The translations under genes were made by a program, and so were the position numbers. From the NCBI GenBank assembly GCA_009663005.1, contig CM018897.1, positions 12,389,121-12,424,120 on the forward strand: a DNA stretch of 35,000 nucleotides, read 5' to 3'. A model generated the notes under the pieces. The model did not search any database and was not told the DNA's origin. It was given only the letters and a program-made list of their open reading frames with translations. Source of the DNA: Actinidia chinensis. Lineage: Eukaryota > Streptophyta > Magnoliopsida > Ericales > Actinidiaceae. Positions 1 through 10,284 of the stretch are shown piece by piece. Positions within the stretch are counted from its first letter, which is position 1, and each line of letters opens with the position of its first letter.

Positions 1-1190
1 CGACCCAACAGGTTTATTCATGGTCTTTCGATTCAAATGGAGGACTTGGATAATGAAACTTTAGGTTTTACCAACTGAACCAATCCCACGGGTTTGTTAA
101 TGTCCTTTAAATTCTAACTGAGGACTTGGAGGATTAAACTTGACGTTTTACATACTCACCCAGCCCGTTCAGTACCACTGCTCATTCATGTCTTTTGTTT
201 TTTGATTAATGGGAATATATTCCAGCAAGAGGGCATATTGGACTTTTTGTACCCACTCCCAGGAGGTAACTGACATGAAGCAACCTGTTTTGACAGCTAA
301 TCAAAGTCAAATAAATGTCTGGATATGGACAAATGTCATGTGACCCACATGTAGGGTATACTGGCATTTCTCCACCATAATATTACGAAATCAATTTAAA
401 TCATGGTTGACACCAAGTTTAGTTGTAGGTCGCTCAAGCTTAACTTGAGTACATAAAGTAGTTTGACACTGTTTAAGATTGGCTTGTTAATTATTGAGTG
501 GATCTCAAATGAGTCTTAATTGAGACAGTTACGAGTCGATTTCAAGTTTCTTGTGCATTAAGAATTTATCGAACTGAATTCGAATTGAGTTCAAAACTGA
601 ATTTTGAAAAGTTCTCGAGCGATCCCGAACGATAATCCAAAATCATGAACTTAAATAGCTTGTTTATTTGTAAAACTCTTGTTGATTCGATCTTTGTAGT
701 AAGAAGTCCCTATGCGAATAATGAAAATATAAATCCATAGTTATATGTATCAAAATGTGAAAACATACACAAACTTTTTTTGTTTGAATTTGGTTGAAGT
801 TAGGTAGTCCCAGGCAATTTCAATTCGAATATTTTAAATGTTCATACATTTGTAATTTCAAGCTCACTTCATAGTAGAGCAGATTAAAACTAATCTGTTC
901 TAAGTTCACATTTTTATTTATTGTGTCGCAACGCAGTTACCTAACTGAAAGTGCAATTGCCATTTTTATCCTTTAAACCAATTCAATTTATAAGTAAAAA
1001 AATCAAGTTTTATAGGGACAGTTTTATCAAAAAAAAAAATATTCATGGCTTTAGAAAACTGTTATGTGCTAAAAAGGATTATTACTTAATAAATAAAGTG
1101 GTATAGATGAGATATAAATCAAATTTGAAGTTGGCAAACGGATTGGGGATGTGACCGTCATACAACTTTTTGAGACAAATTTCTTACTGT
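1..1190. other. AT-rich spacer, no gene seen
   Basis: No long reading frame, repeat boundary or RNA gene is recognisable. The sequence is AT-rich, with short homopolymers (A-run near 1029-1039), and resembles plant intergenic DNA. It may contain old, unrecognisable transposon sequence. Confidence 0.6.
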
Positions 1191-1685
1191 TGTTGATACA
1201 GGATAAATTCCCCAAGTTATTCAACTCACTTATAATGTGCTTTCCTTCGCCAGAGCTTACCTCACTAACCTCTGTGAGCTCGTGACTTGGACTCCATCTC
1301 CACGTGACTCCTTCTCCTTCACGTCGCCTATAATTACGGACTCACGCCGAGGATATCTCCGGGATTTCCTTCTATACTTAGCCCTTTGAGGATCACGCCG
1401 AGGTTTCCTTACACGGCTCTCCATTCTCTAACTATAAAAAATGCGCTCTCCCATCATTTAAAATTAGGCCTAAACCCTTGTTTAATTATGAGAGCATTGG
1501 TGCTTTGCTTTGCCTAGTTTATTCTTCCTTGGTCTGATTGCCACACTGGAGGGATTTTGAGCGACCTCGGCCAGGCCTACATTTGCTCGTTTGCGCAGGT
1601 CGGCTGAGTTGTTGCCGAGGCCCAATGCGGAGGTCAGAGAGCAATTCTAACTATCAGTTGCTCGCCCCAATTTTCTACCACAACA
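1191..1685 (+). repeat. Partial 5' LTR of a Tat/Ogre-like Ty3/gypsy element
   Basis: The 3' boundary is supported by a terminal CA at 1684-1685, followed directly by a primer-binding-like sequence and then a Tat-type gag. A TATA box lies about 250 bases upstream of that boundary. The GC-rich segment 1340-1680 with repeated CCGAGG/CTCGGCC-like words differs from the AT-rich DNA to its left. The left boundary is not resolved; 1191 is only where the composition changes. No matching 3' LTR is present in the window, so the length cannot be checked. Confidence 0.5.
1433..1440 (+). promoter_or_regulatory. TATA box of the Tat-like LTR
   Basis: TATAAAAA lies about 250 bases before the LTR end and is the only strong TATA element in this LTR. 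It would start the genomic RNA in the direction of the gag that begins at 1796. Confidence 0.5.
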
Positions 1686-1686
1686 G

Positions 1687-1707
1687 TTTGACGCCGTCTT
1701 TGTGGGA
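1687..1707 (+). promoter_or_regulatory. Primer-binding site of the Tat-like element
   Basis: TTTGACGCCGTCTTTGTGGG follows the LTR end by one base. It resembles the TTGGCGCCGTYTGTGGG-type primer site usual in plant Tat/Athila elements, with one substitution and one inserted T. It supports the LTR boundary and the + orientation. Confidence 0.55.
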
Positions 1708-1795
1708 CGAAAGTTCTTTAGTTTCTATGTACCTGCGCAACCGTTTATTACCTCGGCCAAGTACTAGTAGCCCTGTGGGTAACTGAAATCATACG

Positions 1796-2644
1796 ATGGC
1801 AGGCAATAACCAAGCTCCAGCCAAATCTAGAGGGTCTCCACTGTAAAATGCATGGGATCGCCGAGCAGATCGAAATCATGAACGAGAATAACACTCGTTT
1901 GATACAACACCTCGCCACGAACAATCCACCCCGTCCAGCAGCACCTATCCCACCTGAAGTTGAACGATCTCGCTGCTCCCGCTGGTCAGGCGACAGTGAA
2001 TCCCAAGCCGTCAAAGCACTGATAGGGCCTGAAATCGATAAAACTAATCGCCCAGCGTACGTTTCTAGGGCGAAAAAGCAGTCCTAGGCGAGAAAAAAGC
2101 CCCGTTCATCGGCGTCTGAGATATCTAGCCCGGACTTGCGAAGTAGGAGAAGAGGAGATTGGAAGAAGAGGCCAGTCACCCCACCGGGATGACCGGGAAG
2201 CCAATACGTCAGGGTAGATCCACCACTCAAAAGATCAGGGACTTGGACGCAAAGATCGACACTATCAACATAGGTACAAATGCGTCGATTACTGTGGACG
2301 CCTTAGTATGACAAGCTGAACTCCCGTTCACAGACAGGATAACGAGGACGAGATTTTTATCTAAGTTTAAACTACGGTCTCAGCTCGAAACATTTGAAGG
2401 GAAAACCGACCCCATAGATCACCTTGACTCGTACAGAAATCTGATGATGTTGTAAGAATATTTAGACGAGGTGATGTGTAAAGCTTTATTGACAACTTTG
2501 GAGGATTTAGCAAGAACCTGGTTTAGAACACACTCTCCAGGAATCATTGATTCTTTTGGCGAGCTGAGTAGGCTCTTTATCGCCAATTTCATGAGTTGTT
2601 GGGGGTAGACAGAAGAATGCATCCCATTTGTTTACAGTTTACCA
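1796..2644 (+). pseudogene. Tat/Ogre-like gag, 5' part (interrupted)
   Basis: The ATG at 1796 opens a frame that shifts within 60 codons. The segment from 1848 reads [20 protein letters not shown], a typical gag N-terminal coiled segment. From about 2330 the frame reads [17 protein letters not shown], then TWFRTHSPG and [13 protein letters not shown], the core of the plant Retrotrans_gag capsid domain. Stops and frameshifts lie at about 1845, 2087 and 2454. The frame breaks at 2645 where family-A element DNA begins, and it resumes at 8984, so this is the left half of one split gene. Gag would form the cytoplasmic virus-like particle. Confidence 0.8.
2639..2644. repeat. Left target-site duplication of element A
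   Basis: TTACCA here matches TTACCA at 8978-8983. Removing one copy and everything between them restores continuous gag coding (FTVY followed by HKEGESL). Confidence 0.75.
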
Positions 2645-3430
2645 ATACGAACCACACCAACAACGTGACGAAACCCGACACCAAATCCAAAAATAAACCC
2701 AAACTTTCAAGTTTTATGAAAACCGCGACTCGTGGCTTAGCAAAGCAAGAAACCTTGGTATAATAAATACGCACAAACGGGAAATTGATGGCCTTTTGAA
2801 AAAAAAGGTTTCAGGTTTTGAATGCCACAAGGAATTCCTTGATTAGTTCAGATTAGTTTCTTGAAGACTCAAGAAGAATAACGAATCTCTCTATTTTTCC
2901 ATTGATTTTCGAAATTGATTAGCCTGCCCTTTTTATAGGCCTTACAAGATAGAATTCTAATCTAATCTTACTCTAATCTTATCCTAATAAAAATAAATCC
3001 TAGTCATCAGTTTCCTTGGAGATAAGTCCCAAATCTGATCTTATCTCCATCTAATCATAATCTAATCTAAGAATACAAAAAGTTAAATTCTAATCTGAAT
3101 CTTCATAACTTTCTTGAATTTTGAATTCTTGGACTTTGTAAACACCATCATGCTTGATTCTTTCTAGTAAAATACCCCACCCACATCAGATTGTAATCCC
3201 TCCTTGCACATGTATAGCGGATTGGTTCTCTCCCGGATCGAATTTGAGTAGTAAAAACCACCTTTGTTTCCACCCTCAAGTAGTGAACATACTTTCTTGT
3301 TGTTATACTCTCCGGACTAAAGTATTCAGCTCTTCTTTGAATCTCTTAGCGCGAGCTCTCCGTCACCGCGGACCAATTGGAGCTTGAATCGGACCATGAG
3401 CCTTGATAGCGTCTTGATGTTCCCTCATCA
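2645..3430 (-). repeat. 3' LTR of element A
   Basis: The LTR begins, on the minus strand, at TGATGAGGGAAC (3430) right after the polypurine tract. It ends in GGTTCGTAT at 2645, where the final CA seems lost. Its end region recurs at 8603-8977 (both orientations) and at 24604-25011 (plus). It contains a TATA box and an AT-rich stretch of repeated CTAATCT words (about 2952-3075). The first 130 bases on the minus strand appear to encode the polyprotein tail (GPIQAPIGP and RARAKRFKEELNTLV, offset by a frameshift). Confidence 0.75.
2930..2937 (-). promoter_or_regulatory. TATA box in element A 3' LTR
   Basis: The minus strand reads CCTATAAAAAGGGC. The same context recurs in the plus-oriented A LTR at 24744-24751, so it is a conserved promoter feature. 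Transcription would start about 25-30 bases downstream, giving R-U5 of roughly 250 bases. Confidence 0.65.
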
Positions 3431-3442
3431 TTCCCCCCTCTT
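3431..3442 (-). promoter_or_regulatory. Polypurine tract of element A
   Basis: The minus strand reads AAGAGGGGGGAA immediately before the LTR start TGATGAGG. This is the expected place for the plus-strand DNA primer, and it fixes the LTR boundary at 3430/3431. Confidence 0.75.
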
Positions 3443-4560
3443 GAGAAGGATTTGCCCCGGGTCAATCTCACCTACACAAAAGGAACTCTAATCAGTTAAC
3501 ATTGAAAGTAGCACTAACATTGTACTCACCTGGTAAATCAGTTTGTAGGCATTATCATTGATCCTTCGATCCCTTGAACTGGACAGCTCCTCGGGGCAGC
3601 ACATAGAACTCTTTGGTACTGGAACCTTTCTTTTCTCATTTAACCACACCTAATCACCAGGCTCAAAAACTAGCTTGTGACTCTTTTGTTGGCTGCTTGA
3701 TGTGCTGCTCGGTTTCTCCTCTCTATATTGAGTCGTGCCCTCTCATGGAGTTGCTTCACAAGTCTGCCTATTCTTACATCTAAATTTACATGCTCAGAAA
3801 CATGTAACGGTTGATAAATGCCAAGGAGTTAAAGGATTAAAACCATAAACAATTTCAATGTGTGAACTTTGTAGCATAATGAACACAACGATTATAAGCA
3901 CTCAACTGTGGTAAACATCCTCCCAATTCTTATATTCTTACTAATGAACAGCCCTCAACCAAGTGGATAAAGTCTGAATGACTACTTCAGTCTGTTCATC
4001 ATTTGAGGATGCATAGTAAGAACAATAGTTTTCCGTTTCCTCATTTACCACCCCACAATATTTTTCCAAAAATAGCTCAAGACCTTAGCATCTCCCGATC
4101 AGAAACGATGGTCCGAAAGGCATACCATGTAAACCCTCAAATCTCCCTAAAGAACAAATCTGCTACGATGAGAGGCAATCGTCTGTCTTGTGAAAGGATA
4201 AAATGAGCCATCTTAGAACTCGATCTACAACTACAAAGATTGAATCCCTTTCCGCGTCTACTCCTAGGTAAACCCAAAACAAAAATCCATCCCATCGAAT
4301 ATCATCCAAGGCGAACTATGAATAGGTAGGGGTGTGTATAGACCATTCGGTCTGGACCCTTGATTTAGCTGCGGAGACACACCTACCACAAATTCTCCTC
4401 ACATCCTGTTTCATAATGTGGCCATAAAAGTGCTCTTGGCATAATAACGAGGTTTTTAGAGACCTCAACGTGTCTCATTAACCCTCCACCATGTGATTTC
4501 TGAACAATAGTCTCATCATTGACAATTAGGCACACACACTTATTCTCTCTAACAAGCAAC
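3443..4560 (-). pseudogene. Element A integrase (degenerate)
   Basis: The minus strand shows the integrase zinc-binding end near 4330-4460 (MKQDVRRICGRCVS and AAKSRVQ, resembling HHCC with CGRC). The catalytic-core motif near 3985-4012 reads DEQTEVVIQTL, where the family norm is DGQTEVVNRTL. A VYGFNPLTP motif lies near 3820-3840. The C-terminal part ends just before the polypurine tract. The protein would insert the cDNA and cut the staggered 5-bp target seen at the ends. Frameshifts interrupt it several times, so no active product is expected. Confidence 0.75.
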
Positions 4561-6000
4561 CCTCATGCTTATAGACTTACCCTCTTAGATTTTTCACCAA
4601 TGCACTATACCTCGCACCAAAATTCCATGATCATCATAATAAAGCTCTTAATGTGCTCAATCACGAAATTTAGATCATCAAGAGAAGAGATTACGGCATA
4701 CCTGCGTGAAAGTGCATCTCACCCACATTTTCCTTACCTTATTTGTAGGTGCGAATGACATAGGGAAAAGTCTCAATGAACTCAATCCATCCGAGCAGGC
4801 CTCTTTTCAAACGTTGTGTTTGGCTCTTCAAATGTTTTAAGATTCATGATCCGTACGAATATCACACTCCTTTGGCCATACGTATGCTACCAAGTCCTCA
4901 AAGCTCAACCAATGCAGACAATTCTTTGTCATAAGTGGGGTATTATGGGTCGCCCGCTTAGGTTCTCGCTAAAATACCAAGTGTCTCCCCTCCGCATAGA
5001 CATCGCACAAACCCCAGCCCAGACGCATCAACATTCAATTTCATATTTTAGAAAAATTAAGGTAGTAAGTAAAGGACCATTGTAAGCTATATTTAATAAG
5101 TTGAAACGCTTCCGCTTATTCTTCACCCCATTTGAACGTAAATTCTTCCTTGATGATAATTTCGGTAAGTGGTGCAGCGATAGTGCTAAATCATTTACGA
5201 ACCTCCTATTAGAAGCTGGCAGAGTCCATGAAAACTCCTAACATTATGAACTAGAGGGGGTCGGCCAGTCTTGGATGACTTTGATCTCTCTTCATCAAAC
5301 TCAGATTCCTGTAGAAACTCACAACAAAACTAAGAAAACAAGCTTATCGGTGTGCAAAAGGTACACTTTTTTGAGGTTAGCATATAACTTATCACTTTCA
5401 AGCACATCCGAAACACAATTGCAAATGTGAGATATGATTATGCAACTTGCATAACTCAGAATGTCATCAAAATACAACAACAACGAATTTTCCAATTAAA
5501 AGCACGAAAACATGATCATTAGCGCATTGAAAGTACTAGGGCATTAGTTAATCAAAAGGCATAACCAAACACTCAACAATCCATATTTAGTTTTGAATGC
5601 AGTCTCCATTCATCACTTCTTTCATTCCTAATTGATGATTATCGCTTTTAGATCCCAATTTTAGAACAAAGACAAAGAACCATGAACTCATCTAACATGT
5701 CATCTTAGCGAGGAATAGGGTGTCGGTACTTACCGTTATGTGGTTGATGCCTTTGCAACCAAACACACATCCTCCATGTCCCATCCTTTTAGGAACTAGA
5801 ATCAGGAACTGCATACGGGCTAATACTCTCTCTCACGTGTTCTTTCCCCATCAATTCTCAAACTTGCCTTTTGAAGTTCTTAGACTCATCAAATGCCTTA
5901 TTATGCTGGGGCGATTAGAATTGAGGCACCGGGAACAAAGTCGATTTGAGTTCAATTCCACGGATCGGTGGTAAACCATGTGGTACCTCCTCAGGAAAAC
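4561..6000 (-). pseudogene. Element A reverse transcriptase and RNase H (degenerate)
   Basis: The catalytic YFDD of reverse transcriptase is legible on the minus strand at 5463-5474. Just upstream (5530-5555) is MPF-LTNA, the usual [12 protein letters not shown] motif with a stop in place of G. RNase H follows toward lower coordinates: CDAS near 5018-5036, YDKEL near 4915-4935, and a degraded TDHES near 4835-4855. Together these copy the RNA genome into DNA and degrade the template. Stops and indels are frequent. The N-terminal edge near 6000 is approximate. Confidence 0.8.
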
Positions 6001-6790
6001 AATCCTCCAAAATTACTGCAAGAGAGAAATATGACACTGGCAAAGAAGAATCAAGGGTGGTTAGCGTTTAAAAAAACTTCCTTGTACATGAGACAATCAT
6101 TGGCCGCTTGGAAATAATGTCTTCTTACCTCACTTGTTTTTGCATAGAATTTTTTTTGTTTCTCTCTAAAACCTCACTCTTCTGTCACTCTCATTTTTTA
6201 TGTTCTCAAATCTTTTGATCACTCAATTTTTGTAACCCTCACTTGATCCTCATAGACTTGTTTTGGTGTTCATCGGAACTAGAGGATGATTCTTTGATTG
6301 AACATGAACGTGTATTTGTTGGTAATAAAACTATCATATGTAAACGACGATCACATTGCCACGGTCTTCTTAGGAGAAGAGATGCCCCAGCTGCATTGGT
6401 ACCACATCGCCAAACACCTCGTTTCATATTTTACCAATTCGAAAATGTACAACAACGTCTTTGTAACCCTCACTGCACCGCTATCTTTAGCCATGCAATT
6501 TATATTGGCAAGGGTGCTTAAGTGGCGTAAGCCCTAATTTTCAAACCATGGAAGTACTAGCGAACTTAGTGCAGCTACCCACCATCAAACCAAAACCTAC
6601 ATACCTTATCTTTCACATGACAACGAGTGTGAAAAATGCTTTCCTGCTTTTGACTTCTTTTTCCTCTTTAACTTGCAAGCTTAGGCTAGTTCACGCGACT
6701 TAACCCAAACATCTCGCCATGATCTACCCCAAAATCCTCATCTCCCATAGAGGTATCCTCCAAAGGTGGCATCTCATCACAATAGGCTCA
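6001..6790 (-). pseudogene. Element A aspartic protease and linker (degenerate)
   Basis: The minus strand reads D-G-G at 6578-6586, followed by GSCTKFAST after a frameshift, matching the IIDGGSCTNVAS-type active site of this group. Toward lower coordinates SLLLRRPWQCDRR (about 6330-6390) marks the protease C-terminal end, usually xLLLGRPWQxDRR. The protease would cleave the Gag-Pol precursor inside the particle. A low-complexity linker toward RT follows. The frame is broken several times. Confidence 0.65.
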
Positions 6791-7942
6791 TCGTCGGACT
6801 TCAAAATTCACCATTCTCCTGGATCACCATAACTCGCTTTTGTTTGGACATTGGCTAAGCTATGTGTCCTCTTCCCTGACATTGAAGCATTTAATCTCCT
6901 AGAATGAGTCGAGGGGTAGAGGGGGGTTTGCCTTGAGAGGCGTGTTGTGGTGGCATTTTTGGGCTCAAATTTGGCATTAGAAGTGGTGAAGAGCTTCTTC
7001 TTTCTTTGGGTAATTCGACACCAAGGTGTGACCTTAAAAATTTGTGTTGTGACTGGTTTTGGCCGTGTACCACCCTTCTTGAGTTGCCTCTCCACCTTGA
7101 TTGCCATATGCACCAAATCTTCCAATTCCAACATCATGGGTATCTCGATCGTGTTAGCAATTATCTGTTTTCAAACCATTTCAAAAATCTGCCATTGTCG
7201 TCCTCCCGATCATCCTCCACATTGGCTCTAATCATAGCCATCTCCATCTCTTTATAATACTCGTCAACGGCTCCGGTTACCTTGATAGAGGCCTTGCAGC
7301 TTTAAGTAGAGGTCCGCTATAGTAGTGACTTGGTACAAATCGTCGTCTCATGCTCTCTTCATCTCATCCCAATTTCATAGGAGTTCTCCATTCCGCCTTC
7401 TATTGATCAAAACTGATCCCACACACAATAGCATAATCGTACATTCGATTGCGCAATCCTTTAACCTTCTTTAATTCCTGAGTAATTTGTGACCAATCAA
7501 AAATCACTCCATCTCTTTTCCCACTCGAGGTATGCTTTCGGGATCACTCTTTATCCTTGAAAAGCAGGAATTTTCATCTTGATACTTTTTCTTAGGTTGT
7601 GATCAACCCGGTTTTCTGCTCCTTATCCCCTGCCATATCTCCTATGACTGCCCACAGACATTCTATCATCTCCTCTCTACACAATCTAACACCGTCCCAT
7701 CAAACTCATCCAAATCTTCCACTTCTCTTTGGTGCAATCTCTAACCCCTCCTATGGACATTTGGAGCAAGTGGGTGGCCCCGTTGTGGTTCCCTCTTCTA
7801 CCCTATCCACCTCTCGTGTATATTCTCTAACTCACTCCGCTCTCAATCATCCTCTCCTCTCTCCCATATGCTGCATTTCTAGATCGGAACACTTGTGGTG
7901 GAAACTCTTCTCGCTCGCACTTTTCTCTTGATTTCGAGACAT
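6791..7942 (-). pseudogene. Element A gag (degenerate)
   Basis: The start ATG is at 7942 on the minus strand, following a long leader. It matches the start of the gag fragment at 24599 (MSRNQEK in that copy). The capsid segment lies near 7380-7440. LEDLVHMAIKVERQLKKG near 7080-7137 is the characteristic segment before the zinc knuckle. A CCHC-like knuckle with lost cysteines lies near 6843-6897 (CFNV...H...CPNK once frames are allowed to shift). Many single-base indels are present. Confidence 0.75.
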
Positions 7943-8590
7943 GATTGAAGCTGCAAAACAAGGTTAGTAATAATCTGGGAAAGACCTCACTACAACACTC
8001 CCTTACCATATATTTCACTTCCTCGAAGGATATACCTCGATTTCCTCTCGTGTTTCCGCTCAATAATTTTCGGCTTTTACTCTCTTAATCTCACACACTC
8101 TGCCTTTTTTCACTCGTATCTTCTTTTAGTTCTTCAAGGCCTAACCACGAACTAAAAAAAAGGATTCAAGTAGCAATTCAAGAAAAGAACAAAACCCCCA
8201 AAGAATCAGATTCCTTTAAACCAATTCTTCTTCGAATTTTTTTTTGGAATCTAACGTGGATGCCACGAATCAAGATTAATCCAATACAAGAAAACCCATT
8301 AATTAAAATGAAATTCAATTCCAAGAACGAAGATAAAGGACAAATCAACCAAATTTTTTTTACTCTAAACTGATTGCAGTTGAATTCAAAGAACAACCCG
8401 AAACGAAGAACCTAACAAATTGAAACGAAATCTCAATCAAAACAAAACGAAGATTAACGGGAGCCGCAAGAGCAATCTACCAATATTTTTTTTTTGATCT
8501 ACCACCTAAAAACTCGATTTGACAAGAAAATCAGAAAGAATGGGCAGTCAAGAAGAAAAAACATGATTGGCAAACCTGAGGAACGTTAGG
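7943..8590 (-). other. Element A 5' untranslated leader
   Basis: Non-coding sequence between the primer site and gag ATG on the minus strand. It carries short A/T runs (for example at 8237-8247 and 8487-8497) and no repeat I can define. The position and length of about 650 bases fit the leader of this element type; family-B leaders are about 500-560 bases. Confidence 0.6.
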
Positions 8591-8602
8591 GCTCTGATAC
8601 AA
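8591..8602 (-). promoter_or_regulatory. Initiator-Met tRNA primer-binding site, element A
   Basis: The minus strand reads TTGTATCAGAGC, 11 of 12 bases of the TGGTATCAGAGC site complementary to the 3' end of initiator-Met tRNA. It lies next to the LTR end and fixes the minus orientation of the element. Confidence 0.8.
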
Positions 8603-8977
8603 CAGAACGAACCACAGCAACACGTGACGAAACCGACACCAAATCCGAAAACAAACCCCAAACTCTTCAAGTTTGATGGAAACGCGACCCGTTGCTAGCA
8701 AGCAAGAAACTTTGGTATGATAAGACGCCACAAACGGGAATGGATGATCTGTTGATAAGTCAAGAAAACTATAATGTGAACTTATCAAGGAAATTCTTGT
8801 GGCGTTCAAACTGACTATCAAACGGATCATCCCATTCCCTTCTGTGGCGCTTAATCTTACCAAGGTTCTTGCTTTGCCTAAGCACCGGGTCGCGGTTTCC
8901 ATCAAAACTTTGAAAAGAGTGGGGTTTGTTTCGGAGTTGGTGTAAGGTTTGTCACGTTGTTACCGTGGTTCGTATCA
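8603..8977. repeat. Fold-back (palindromic) 5' LTR of element A
   Basis: The left arm (8603-8765) is LTR U5 in minus orientation. The right arm (about 8779-8977) is the same U5 in plus orientation, running about 45 bases further into R before the short loop. Both arms carry the GAACCAC...GTGACGAAAC end, the GCGACCC block and the CACAAACGGGAA block. U3 and the TATA box are absent. The right arm ends GGTTCGTATCA, a normal LTR 3' terminus, at the genomic junction. Confidence 0.8.
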
Positions 8978-8983
8978 TTACCA
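8978..8983. repeat. Right target-site duplication of element A
   Basis: TTACCA follows the terminal CA of the element and matches 2639-2644. Confidence 0.75.
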
Positions 8984-9576
8984 CAAGGAAGGAGAAAGTT
9001 TGGAAAGACTTACCTCAAGAAGATTCAACCAAGTCGTGTTTGAGGTGTAGGACGCCAGTGATAAGGTAGTAGTCATAGCAATGATGGAAGGACTACACCC
9101 TGATCCATTATTTGATTCCCTCTCCAAGAACATTCCAGAAACTCAGTCACCACTCTAGAGTAAAGCCGCAAAGTATATTGCCGTAGAAGAACTGGGTGAA
9201 GCCGTAGGAGACGAGAAAGGGAAGATTATAAAAGAAAGGAGCTCTATAGGCTAGCTGATTACCGAGATGAGCTAAATAACAGGTCAAATCGAGATGTCAA
9301 GAGGAAAACTAATGACTGATGTCCGCGTACTCCACCTCGCCTACCCAACTTAGTGTTGCCTCCCCTCAATACTTCCATAGTCTAGGTACTCACAGAGATA
9401 ACACACGACAAATTCGTCAAATGGCTTGGGAAGATCAAGACCGACCCCCATAAAAGGAACAAGAACAAATATTATGAATTCCATCGAGATCACGGGCACA
9501 ACACCTAGGATTGTTTCTAGCTAAAAGAGCAGATATCTGACCTAATCAAAAGGATCCACCTCAGAAAATATGTTGT
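8984..9576 (+). pseudogene. Tat/Ogre-like gag, 3' part
   Basis: This continues the gag interrupted at 2644. It reads HKEGESL, then SRRFNQVVFEV, then [17 protein letters not shown] and SKNIPETQS, the usual Tat gag C-terminal half. A zinc-knuckle-like segment follows at about 9470-9520: [19 protein letters not shown], where the first Cys of the usual CxFHxxxGHxTxDC is now Tyr and two stops occur. It contributes particle assembly and RNA binding in the family. Stops and frameshifts make it non-functional. Confidence 0.8.
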
Positions 9577-10284
9577 TGATCGCCCATGCCCCAACTCGCC
9601 TATAGAAGGTATGGTGGCAACAGGCCTACAGCAGGAGAGATCCAAGTGATACATGGGGGATTTGAATCAGGAGGTTGTTCAAGCTCATCCCGGAAGAGAC
9701 ATGTCAGAAAAGCGTGTAGGCAAGCAGAAGAGGAAGTTTATAACCTGTCGTTACCATTAGCTGTGACTTACCAGCCAATGCACCTTCAACAATGATGACT
9801 TGAGAGGCTTACATCTTCCACATGATGATGCCCTAGTTATTTCTGCAACCATCACCAATTTAAATGTGCAGAGAATCTCGATTGACAACGGGAGTTATGC
9901 GGATATCTTGTTCATCTCGGCTTTTGACAAGATGAAGATTGGACTAGACAAGCTTCGCCCTTGTCATTCTCCCCTGGTTGGCTTTGAGGGGAATATGACA
10001 CACCCGCTGGGGTGGATCAAGTTGCTAGTTACCTTGGGAACATAACCCCATCAGATCACTGTTTGGTAGGATTTCATTGTGGTGGATTGTCTTTCACTCT
10101 ACAATGCGATCCTAAGTCGCCTAACGTTAGGTCACAAAGGCTATCTCTTCTACCTACCACCTAAAAATGAAGTTTTCCACGTTAGCAGGGGTAGGATAGG
10201 GGGTAAAGGTGACCAGAAAGTTGCTAGAGCATGCTTCATCTCGGCCATGAAGATAGAATCTTCTCCAAAAGCAAATGTTAAATA
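9577..10284 (+). pseudogene. Tat/Ogre-like aspartic protease
   Basis: The frame 9800-10045 reads [15 protein letters not shown], then the catalytic segment [10 protein letters not shown] (D at 9884-9886). [16 protein letters not shown] follows, a typical Tat protease arrangement with D-N-G rather than D-S-G. An adjoining frame (10079-10285) continues with DCLSLYNAILSRLTLG, usually YNAILGRPTL. It would process the polyprotein. The active-site triplet is intact but the open frame is cut by a stop at 10043 and a frameshift. Confidence 0.75.

Larger units (their letters stand above)
2645..8977 (-). mobile_element. Element A: nested Ty3/gypsy chromovirus-like retrotransposon
   Basis: A 6.3-kb insertion on the minus strand, flanked by TTACC(A) duplications and sitting inside a Tat-like gag. 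In minus-strand order it contains an aberrant 5' LTR (8977-8603), a Met-tRNA primer site, a leader, gag, protease, reverse transcriptase, RNase H, integrase, a polypurine tract and the 3' LTR (3430-2645). All domains of an autonomous element are present, but every one is broken by stops and indels. It is related to the family-B elements further right, with clear but partial LTR similarity. The 5' LTR lacks its U3 part and carries an inverted U5 copy instead. Confidence 0.85.

Noticed and set aside
1538..1786. 82-codon frame upstream of the Tat gag
   Set aside because: It runs across the LTR end and primer site, so it cannot be a real gene of the element and has no recognisable motif.
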